A stretch of 64,000 bases of DNA, taken from Nothopassalora personata. Taxonomy: Eukaryota; Ascomycota; Dothideomycetes; Mycosphaerellales; Mycosphaerellaceae. Within the stretch, counting starts at the first letter, position 1. Every line of letters begins with the position of its first letter. A model generated the notes under the pieces. That model was not told where the DNA came from and did no database searches. It was given only the letters and a program-made list of their open reading frames with translations. Of this stretch, positions 22,200 through 29,875 are shown piece after piece. The position numbers were made by a program, and so were the translations under genes. The stretch is taken from assembly GCA_033816765.1 (NCBI GenBank), contig CM066289.1:1860001-1924000 (forward strand), written 5' to 3'.

Positions 22200-25176
22200 C
22201 TCCTATTAGTAGTATTTAGACCTCTATAATAGGTTAAGCTAGCTTATAAACCTCTAGAAGTATAGACTAGTCTTTAGCTTTATGAACCTATCTACAACTA
22301 TCTTAGATATTAGGGTGTACTTAACAGTAATAAGCCTTCTCTACTAAAGTTTCCTAATAGCATTATAGGCAATGTTAATATGCTTTAACTTATTATAAAC
22401 ATGTATATCCCTTACTAGGGTAAGGGCAGCTTAGTTGTTACCTCTTAATTAGACTAGTCTTAAGCTTAACACAGTCTCCTAGTTTCTAGTGATCCTTAGT
22501 TAATAGGAACAGTCTCCTACTAACTCTAGATAGTCTATCTCCCTTAGTAGTAAAGCTAGGAATTGGGATTACTTTATATATACATTTATAGCTATGTATT
22601 TAGCTTCTATTGTAGATGTTACTATAGACTTTTGCTTCTTGCTCATCTAGGAGACTAGTGCCCTATAGAGGAAGAAGACATACCTAAGGATAGAGACTCT
22701 ATCTACTTTATCTATTACATAATTAGAGTTATAGTATCTAACTAGGCATCCTTCTCTATGCCTAGAGAAGATAAGGCTAAGATTAGGATATAACCTTAGA
22801 TATCTTGTAATCTTCTTTAAAGCCTTTATATAGTAGGCGGATAGGTTACTTACAAATAAGCTTATCCTTCCTAGGGTAAAAGCAATGTCTAGCCTTGTAA
22901 TTGTTACTAGCTACATCTATGTACTATTAATACTCTAGTACTCTGCCTTATTACACCTCTTATCTATATAGCTTAAAGGTTTAAGAGCCTTATAGCTGTC
23001 TATAGGTAAGTGTATAGGTGCTGCCTTCTTATAGTTTATCCCTATCTTAGTAAGGTTGTCCCTAATAAAGTGTCCCTAGTTAAGTTTTAGGATTCCTCTC
23101 CTTCTATCCCTTATAACTCTTATGCTAAGGATCTTTTTAGGTTTACTAAGATCTTTAATCTTAAAGACTTTACTAAGTTCTCTTTTAAACTAGAGAACAT
23201 CTATTAACTTTAGTGCAGTAATTAGAATGTTATCTATATGTGTAAGAATTATAATCTCTTTTTCCTTATAAATAAGTAGGTATAGATCTACCTCTAACTA
23301 TGTGAATCCAATCTCTCTAAGCTTTGACATATAGAGTTGATTCTAATCTCTAGCTGCTTGCTTAAGTCTATATAAGCTTTTAAGGATCTTAAACACTATG
23401 TTTAGTAGAAGCTTAACTCCTAGTAGTAGTAATATAAAGATGTCTTTATAGAGGGTACTTTCTATAAACGTATTGTTTATATCTACTTAGTAAAGATAGA
23501 GATCCTTCTTATACACAATAGCTATAAACACCCTAAGGGTGTCCTATCTAACTATAGGCGCAAATGTCTCTATAAAGTTAACACTAAACTTCTATAAAAA
23601 GCCCCTTATAACTAGCCTAGCCTTGAACTTTTTAATAGCTCTACTAATGCTTCTTTTAACATTAAAGACCTATCTTAACGTAACTAAGTTTACTCCTTTT
23701 AGTAGAACAGTATTCTCCTAGGTGTTGTTGCTCTATAGAGCATCTAGCTCCTTCTAGATTGCTTCCTTCTAAAGGTGTCCCTATTTCTTATTATTTATAG
23801 CATCCTTATAGGACTTTAGAATTGGGATCTCTTACTTATATGCAATAACTTCGATAGTTGCTATAAAGGCTATCTCCTTAACTTCTTCTAGGAATTTACT
23901 ATCCTATAGTACTAAATCATCTACTAATTGTATAGCTATAAAGAAAGCTTAGTAGTAAGCAGTAAGGTTCTCTAAGAGGTCCATTGCTTCTCCTACTTTA
24001 GTAGCTAGTTTAGGTATAGGGACTATAGATCTTAGGGCTTTCTATTTCCATTTATAGCCCTTAACATTATAGTTAGCCCTCCTCTTACTAAGGGATAATC
24101 TAAGAGTAGTTACTTGTGTCCTAGTAATATTCTTTTCCTAGAGATCTAGTAAACTTATCTTAATTAGCTCATCGATTTTCTAAAATTCCCCTATATTCTT
24201 TAGAGGCTAGGGAAGTTGCATAAACAGCTTTCTTAGCTAGGCTATTACTAGGCTACTCTACTAAATGATTAAATAGTAAACAGGTTACTCTAAGGATATG
24301 TCCTTCCTTAGCCTCCCTAAGGGTCTCCTAGCTAGTGCATTACTTAATAGATTCAATTTTGTAACATTGAGATCTATATTACCTCTAGGTTAGTCCTTAA
24401 AGAAGTCTATATATATGTATTGTTTAATAGCTTTTATGTCTAGTTCCTAAAAGAGCTAGGCCTTAGCTATGTTTTTAACGTATCTAACAAACACTGATTC
24501 TTTGCCTCTGTTTATTAGTTTATCACTTCTTACCTATTAAGGCTAGGATCTTGTGTCTATGTAGACAATAGCTTTATATCCCTAAACCTTTAAATAGTTA
24601 ATAGTTAGCTTAATACTATTAAAGGCTTTATCTAGTGAAACCTTAAACCTATTATAGTCTAGACTATTTAGTAGTTTATTCCTTATGTAGGTTTAGGCTT
24701 CTAGTGCTTTAGGCTAGAATTTAATTAGCATCTTGGCCTCTTTAAGTATTGCCCTTATAGAGTCTTCTAAGGTTTATATTAACCTTTTAACTAGTCCATT
24801 TTAGAGCGAGTTGTATGCCTTAGTATACTCTAGCCTAATTCCTAAATCCTTCTCCTACTGCTTAACTAATGTAATAAGTTCCCTTACATTATTAAGCCTA
24901 ACTGCTTTTAACTGTGCTAATGATTTCCTCTCTACCTTAATCTTCTAGTTCTAGAGAGCAACTAGAGCATCTTCTCTTTTCTTAAGAGGATAGGTCCACT
25001 TTTTTCTAGAGAAGTTGTTAACAATCTTAAGCTAGTATTTGAACCCTAGCCTTAATGTTAGTAGTAGACTATATATATTAATAGATACAAGGGCAAGTCT
25101 TTTAGGTCTTCTCTTGGTAACTTTGCCTTTGTACTTCTTTATCTTTACTATTGAACACACTCTACACTAGTAGAAG
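22200..25176 (-). pseudogene. Copia-2 pol relic (RNase H, RT, integrase C-part)
   Basis: RNase H near 22260-22700 (STIEAKYIAISV, then RGNNQAALTLVRD and KLKHINIAYN), and RT near 22900-23720 (LVIRGFLQKFSVNFIETFAP, then LYLYQVDINNTF and LYRLKQAARD). The RT box near 23220-23250 reads HIDN rather than YVDD. The integrase C-part runs up to the TR-GAG insertion. The element's integrase continues at 27394. Confidence 0.75.
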
Positions 25177-25181
25177 CTATC

Positions 25182-25511
25182 TGTTACGGATCGATCCGGA
25201 GAAGCTCCAGCCAACCAATCGATGCCTACACACTAGTGGAAGGATCCGATATGCAGAGTGCTCTCTCCGATCTGCGTGCTCTGTAACAGAGCAGAGAGAG
25301 CAGGACAGATCAACTGATCCGACTGATCAGTCACGCCAAGACATGGCACTATATAGACGACGCTTCTTTACGAGTATAGATAGGAGCCTCGTGCTCAACT
25401 CATTTTAAGTATACACTATATACTGTTTGGAACCACTACCTTCATAACTGATTGAGACATCCCTGCAAAGATCCAAGTCCGAGTTGTGATAACGTACAGC
25501 GGTTCCTAACA
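25182..25511 (+). repeat. TR-GAG 5' LTR
   Basis: 330 bp from TGTTACGG to CCTAACA. The first bases include CGGATCGATCCG, a CGG-N6-CCG palindrome. A TATA-like CACTATATAG lies near 25347 and GTGCTCAA at 25391-25398, about 40 bp later, where transcription would start. Confidence 0.95.
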
Positions 25512-25523
25512 ACTTTGAGCACC
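25512..25523 (+). promoter_or_regulatory. Putative self-priming primer-binding site
   Basis: The sequence just after the LTR is ACTTTGAGCACC. It does not begin with TGG as a tRNA-primed site would. Its reverse complement matches GTGCTCAA in the R region of the same LTR (25391-25398), the arrangement known for Tf1 and sushi-type elements, where the RNA 5' end folds back as primer. Confidence 0.55.
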
Positions 25524-25543
25524 ACCACCAGGGCCCTTTGCAT

Positions 25544-26536
25544 ATGTCTGGGAGAGACGCTACCCGGAGTCCGTCACGACAACAGCCACAGTCAACTGGC
25601 ATCACGGAACGAATGAGCGAAATGTCGATTACAGGAAGCAGCAAGAACAACAACACTCCTACGGGTATGCTGAACTCATTGGACCACCACCGTGCACCTA
25701 AGGTGTCTACGCCGGAGACGTTCGACGGGACCAAGGACAAACTGGAGGCTTTTCAACTGCAGGTTCAGTTGTACCTTCACTTCAACGCACACCAGTTTCA
25801 AGGCGAGGCCTCTAAGGTCTTGTACGCCGCATCCTTCCTACGAGGAAAAGCAGCTAGAGGATTCCGACCATACCTCAAGGACTGGCTACACAACCAGGGC
25901 GAGGGAGAAACACCGAAAACGGAAACTCGAAAAATTTTCCACGACTACGACGAGTTTGAGACGAAACTCGATGATCTATACGGGATACCAAATGAGGAGG
26001 TATACGCCGACCGACATATCCGACAACTTCGACAGACTACTTCTGTAGCGCTGTACGCCTCAGAATTCCAAGGATATGCCGCCGACCTGGAATGGAACGA
26101 CGCAGCTTTGCGATCGCAGTTCTACCTCGGGCTGAAAGACAACGTCAAAGCCGAACTATCCCGAAACGCCAGCGTCGTTACGCTAGGGGCGATGATCAAG
26201 GCAGCAAAGGAGATCGACGAAAGGCTCCAGGAGTTGAGGTACGACCGACACGTACAGCCTGGATACCAGAGACCCGCCGCGGGCGGAAGAGGGGGCTTCA
26301 AGGCCAGAAGTCAGGACCCTAATGGTTACGGAGACCCAATGGAATTGGACGTAACGGAACGTAGGACAGGAAGGGGGCTGAAGAGCAAAGGTTCCACCTG
26401 CTACGTATGTGGCGAGCAAGGCCATTATGCAAGGAACTGCAAGAAAAAGAACATAGTTAGCCGCGAGTTCAACGCAATGATTCGCGAAGAGAATGCATAC
26501 CAGGAATGCGAGAGCTTTCTCTCGAAATCTGCCTAG
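25544..26536 (+). CDS. Gag protein of TR-GAG, intact
   Basis: Structural capsid/nucleocapsid protein of a Ty3/Gypsy chromovirus relative, 330 residues, ATG at 25544 and TAG at 26534. It starts with a polar, Ser/Gln-rich tail, continues with a retrotransposon gag core (about residues 60-240; FDGTKDKLEAFQLQVQLYL and YASEFQGYAADLEW) and ends with a CCHC zinc knuckle CYVCGEQGHYARNC near residue 290 that binds RNA. No frame damage and no RIP. The protease-RT that would follow in an autonomous element is absent; a TAG ends the frame about 30 residues after the knuckle. It probably still forms particles that package its own RNA with enzymes from a relative. Confidence 0.9.
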   Translation: MSGRDATRSPSRQQPQSTGITERMSEMSITGSSKNNNTPTGMLNSLDHHRAPKVSTPETFDGTKDKLEAFQLQVQLYLHFNAHQFQGEASKVLYAASFLRGKAARGFRPYLKDWLHNQGEGETPKTETRKIFHDYDEFETKLDDLYGIPNEEVYADRHIRQLRQTTSVALYASEFQGYAADLEWNDAALRSQFYLGLKDNVKAELSRNASVVTLGAMIKAAKEIDERLQELRYDRHVQPGYQRPAAGGRGGFKARSQDPNGYGDPMELDVTERRTGRGLKSKGSTCYVCGEQGHYARNCKKKNIVSREFNAMIREENAYQECESFLSKSA

Positions 26537-26589
26537 CAGAAACGACCTGACGATAAAGGCATCAAACAGCGGCTTCTTGATTTGATGAC

Positions 26590-26982
26590 CTAGGACACAG
26601 AAGTCAACACGACGACACGGAACAGGCTACGGGACTTCTTTTCCCACGCGGCAGCTTCTTCCTCTTGGAGGCGCTGGAGTGTCGCCCGCAACTCGCGCAT
26701 TCTGCGCAGATGCAACGACATTTTCTCCTCTAGAGCGGCGCGCTGTTTTCGCAGGCGGGACCAGTCGCCTTCCGACACAACAATGTCGCAACCCTTGTGG
26801 TTTGAACGAACACAAGCACCACACTTTCCAGATGAGATATGCACGCGGCAGGCGATATCCTTTGCGACGCAGCGACTGCATTTTTGGACCATGACGACCC
26901 CAAGTGACTCGATCTTGTCAGCAAGGCGGGTTCGACGGACGGATGAACTGATCTTGGAGGATGGTTTGCGAGAGGACGACAT
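26590..26982 (-). CDS. Antisense Zn2Cys6-like coiled-coil protein of TR-GAG
   Basis: 130-residue ORF on the strand opposite gag, ATG at 26982 (start MSSSRKP), intact. Six cysteines in CSRCVAKDIAC followed by CGACVRSNHKGC give the spacing C-x2-C-x6-C-x8-C-x2-C-x7-C, which falls within the Gal4-type Zn2Cys6 consensus. A charged, Leu-containing helix follows (LRKQRAALEEKM, then RELRATLQRLQEEEAA), a likely coiled coil, with a basic tail. The ORF lies tail to tail with gag, 53 bp apart. Similar ORFs in the same place occur in Chromo-A (49924-50436) and Chromo-B (51724-52299), all starting MSSS with AACGATGTC at the start. Function unknown; a DNA- or RNA-binding regulator is the simplest inference. 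A plain Zn-binding fold without DNA binding is the alternative. Confidence 0.75.
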   Translation of the reverse strand: MSSSRKPSSKISSSVRRTRLADKIESLGVVMVQKCSRCVAKDIACRVHISSGKCGACVRSNHKGCDIVVSEGDWSRLRKQRAALEEKMSLHLRRMRELRATLQRLQEEEAAAWEKKSRSLFRVVVLTSVS

Positions 26983-27023
26983 CGTTGACGAAACATGAAT
27001 TAGGGACACATTCATTATGTAAG

Positions 27024-27058
27024 AGCTTCGGGACGAAGCTAGGCTAAAGGGGGGATGG
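27024..27058 (+). promoter_or_regulatory. Stem-loop plus polypurine tract before the 3' LTR
   Basis: AGCTTCG-GGA-CGAAGCT (27024-27040) is a perfect 7-bp stem with a 3-nt loop. Eighteen nucleotides follow, ending in AAAGGGGGGATGG, the plus-strand priming polypurine tract, right before TGTTACGG. It also sits in the 5' flank of the antisense ORF. Conserved in Chromo-A and Chromo-B. Confidence 0.7.
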
Positions 27059-27388
27059 TGTTACGGATCGATCCGGAGAAGCTCCAGCCAACCAATCGAT
27101 GCCTACACACTAGTGGAAGGATCCGATATGCAGAGTGCTCTCTCCGATCTGCGTGCTCTGTAACAGAGCAGAGAGAGCAGGACAGATCAACTGATCCGAC
27201 TGATCAGTCACGCCAAGACATGGCACTATATAGACGACGCTTCTTTACGAGTATAGATAGGAGCCTCGTGCTCAACTCATTTTAAGTATACACTATATAC
27301 TGTTTGGAACCACTACCTTCATAACTGATTGAGACATCCCTGCAAAGATCCAAGTCCGAGTTGTGATAACGTACAGCGGTTCCTAACA
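27059..27388 (+). repeat. TR-GAG 3' LTR
   Basis: 330 bp, to the eye identical to 25182-25511, followed by the CTATC duplication at 27389-27393. LTR identity marks a very recent insertion. Confidence 0.95.
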
Positions 27389-27393
27389 CTATC

Positions 27394-29060
27394 CCTAGGA
27401 ATAGGAATAGGTTCTTTTAAGTCTATTACCTTATAAAGATTCTAGAGCAAGTTCTTCCTAAAGTGTGCAAATCTTCTATGCTAAAGCTCCTACTGTTTTA
27501 GGTTAGTCTCTAATTTAGCAGTTACAAAGGCATTCTCTATTAGTAGTGTATATAATAAGTAATGTACCCTTTCTTATAGTAGAGGAGAAATCTTATTAAT
27601 GAATAGAACCCCCCTAAGGAGCCTTGTCTAGACAACAGTTTAGCTAGAGGGGGATATAAGAGAAAATAAAGGAGGTTAAACACTAAACTGCTTACTAAAC
27701 TGGTTCTAAGAAACTAGGTTTACTCCTAGCTTAGGTATAAGTAGAACATCTTCTAAAACAACTTTCCTGCTAGATCTCCTACTTATCTCTATAGTCCTAA
27801 TATAAGTAGCTAACAAATGCCTACCTCCTACTTTAATCTATTTCTTCTTTGTTAAGGGAGTTATAGATCTAAAGAGGCAGTTCTAGTTAGTTATATAGGA
27901 TAAAGCATAAGAATTAAGTAACTACTCTAATAAGGGGAACTTGCCTTATACTTCTACAGTTAAGTAAGCTACTTTATTATACTTATTATTATTAGACATT
28001 GTCTTCTAGGATAAGTTGCATAAGTTAGGTAGCTCTTAGGTAGAGAAACCTTTTCTAGTCTTCCTTGTTTTAGAGGAAGGAGACTAGGCCTAGTTCTTCT
28101 AGAGTAATAGCATGTTAGAGCTAAGTTTCTTCACCATTTTCTTAAGTTCCTCTATAGAGGACTTCTCTCTTAGTATTCTTCTTAAAGATAGTAGTAGAGA
28201 TCTTCTCTTCTTAACATATATTGCATTCTAGGAGGATAGTACTTAGGAATAAGATCTAAGGACCTTCTTTGCCTTAGAGAGACTAGGGCAGTCCTTAATA
28301 AGATGGTCCTTCTTATAGAGAAGGCAGGAAAGTAATCTTACCTAACCTAAGGGCCTAACCTAGGTAGCTGCTATACTATACTTAGCCTTAGAGGGATTTA
28401 ATCTAGCCTCTTAAGCCTTAAGGATCTTTAAGGTCCTTTTATAATCCATCTTTGGCTAAGCTATAATGGTATCCCTAGCTACATAGTAGTTAGGTGGCAG
28501 TAAGCTTAAAAGCTAGGTTATTCTTATATTAGCTTTCCTATAGTGCTAGCCCTCTAGGTTAACATTAGCAATCCTCCTTCTAAGAGATACTAGGTGTGCC
28601 TATGCAGATCTAATAGTGAACTCTTTACTTATCTTAAAGTTCATAAACTGTTTTGTAAGCTTATATACATAGGTTAGTAACACCTAGCTATACTTATTCT
28701 AGAGATACACCTATATCTTAGTAGCTTTTCTAGATTCGCAAGAGCCCTTAAGCTTTAATTTATCTTCTTCTATAATCCTACTTAGGATACTAAAGCAGCA
28801 AGCTACATTTTGTTTTATCTATATTAGTATATTAAGAATCTCTTTAATCTTAGTCTCTTCCTAGAGTTTTAGGTTCTTGCCCTTAATGTTGTTAAATAAC
28901 ACTTCTAACAGGTTATTAATTATAAAGAATGCTAACTAGCTCTCTATCTTGTATCTCTAGAGGTTAAACTATCTCTTCTAGTTGTCTCTCCTAAGAATTA
29001 GGATTTTAGTTCCCTTCTCTTCTCCTTTCTCTTAGTGTGAATCTATAATGAATTAAATAT
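27394..29060 (-). pseudogene. Copia-2 gag and integrase N-part relic
   Basis: Minus-strand continuation of Copia-2 to the right of TR-GAG: the integrase N-region and protease (about 27400-28150), then gag with a zinc knuckle near 28260-28330 (LLYKKDHLIKDCPSLSKAKK, with the first Cys lost) and a capsid-like region to about 29060. Frames are broken by RIP stops. The gag start is not certain. Confidence 0.7.
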
Positions 29061-29492
29061 AATAAAACAAGGTGTATATGCTTCAAAGTCGTAGCTTAGG
29101 TCCTGCTAAGGCTTTTAGTGTAGAATAGTAAGGTTCGTAGGTATAGATACTAAGGCCTACTTAGTAGGGTAAAGAAAGAGCGGTGTAGTCTCGGAGCTAG
29201 GACACAGGTCTGTCTCTCCTAGTAGAGTTCTAAATAACTTACTTAAAGTCCTTCTTAATAGTATCTCGATATAGTTCTGCCTATAGAGTGTCTTTAAGGT
29301 ATTGGCTTATAGTAAGCCGTATAGAGTCCTTTTCTAGATTACCTATTACTTAGTATTAAACTAAGCTCCTTAATAGGATAGATAGGGTAGACTTCTACTT
29401 CCTAGATGTTTTCTGCTATAATAGTAAGGGATACAAGTAACCTGTACTAATATAGGTTGCTCTTACTCCTACACAAACCCGGGCTTATAACC
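29061..29492 (-). other. Copia-2 5' untranslated region
   Basis: About 430 bp between the gag relic and the right LTR. No open frame of note. It is the expected position of the leader and primer-binding site; no clear TGG-type primer site survives next to the LTR edge at 29493. Confidence 0.45.
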
Positions 29493-29739
29493 TATTAAGT
29501 TAAGACCTTATAGGATACGTAGTTAGTAGCGGAGTAGAGTAAGAGATCAATCTTTAACTAGCTAACAGCTACAGGGCATGTAGCAATATATTAGGAACCA
29601 ATGCGTTAATTGTATTAGATGTCTATCTAAGCTAAAGGGGAGAGAAGATGTCTTCCGACAAGCTAAGTTATTGTAGATGCCTTAGGCTATTAGATTATAA
29701 CCTAACTGTTAGCTCCCCCTAAGATGCTACATCTTAATA
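29493..29739 (-). repeat. Copia-2 LTR (right, 5')
   Basis: 247 bp, TATTAAGTTAAG to CATCTTAATA; the terminal TG and CA have become TA. Differences from the left copy are C/T and G/A only where I compared them. Confidence 0.9.
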
Positions 29740-29870
29740 GGCTACGCCTATGCGTTCGGATTGCTTTCCGACACCTTTTCTTCGGATAGCGTGTAACTTC
29801 CCCTTTCTTCTATATCGAACTTATTATAAACTTTATAGAACTTTAGTATATACGTCGTTTACCCGTAATA
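29740..29870 (+). repeat. Gypsy-1 3' LTR, right fragment
   Basis: Starts with the second GGCTA duplication copy and continues the LTR cut at 21913 to CCCGTAATA. Followed by GCCGG (29871-29875), the Gypsy-1 target duplication. Confidence 0.9.
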
Positions 29871-29875
29871 GCCGG

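Larger units (their letters stand above)
25182..27388 (+). mobile_element. TR-GAG: young gag-only LTR element, un-RIPped
   Basis: A complete 2,207-bp non-autonomous retrotransposon with two 330-bp LTRs that look identical, and a perfect CTATC duplication (25177-25181, 27389-27393). CpA and TpG are at normal levels, in sharp contrast with the RIPped Copia-2 on both sides. It encodes gag in sense and a small cysteine-cluster protein in antisense; no protease, RT, RNase H or integrase is present. The layout (LTR, self-priming site, gag, antisense ORF, stem-loop, polypurine tract, LTR) is that of Chromo-A with pol removed, so it is a deletion derivative that must use enzymes from an autonomous relative. 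Confidence 0.95.
21914..29739 (-). mobile_element. Copia-2 retrotransposon in the Gypsy-1 LTR
   Basis: Ty1/Copia element on the minus strand with two 247-bp LTRs (21914-22160 and 29493-29739) and a GGCTA duplication (21909-21913, 29740-29744). Removing the TR-GAG insertion leaves about 5.6 kb. RIPped, though less completely than Gypsy-1: some CpA/TpG remain. The LTR copies differ only by transitions as far as I could compare them. Confidence 0.9.
15008..29870 (+). mobile_element. Gypsy-1 chromovirus inserted in Gypsy-L
   Basis: Ty3/Gypsy element on the plus strand with 162-bp LTRs: 15008-15169 and a right copy split into 21878-21913 and 29740-29870 by Copia-2. A 5-bp duplication GCCGG flanks it (15003-15007, 29871-29875). 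It encodes gag with a zinc knuckle, then protease, RT, RNase H, integrase and a chromodomain-like tail, all in RIP-broken frames. Two further insertions lie inside: a solo Copia-2 LTR in RT and a full Copia-2 in the right LTR. Confidence 0.9.

Noticed and set aside
23539..23721. Short hydrophobic plus-strand frame
   Set aside because: It is the complement of Copia-2 RT on the minus strand. The same holds for short frames near 18499, 33113, 37725, 41346, 47631, 56295 and 61164, which lie opposite or out of frame to recognised gag/pol.
25151..25408. Open frames crossing the TR-GAG LTRs (25151-25408 and 27055-27285)
   Set aside because: Both are the same LTR sequence read in one frame; they cross the LTR edge and have no domain, so they are chance frames in duplicated DNA.
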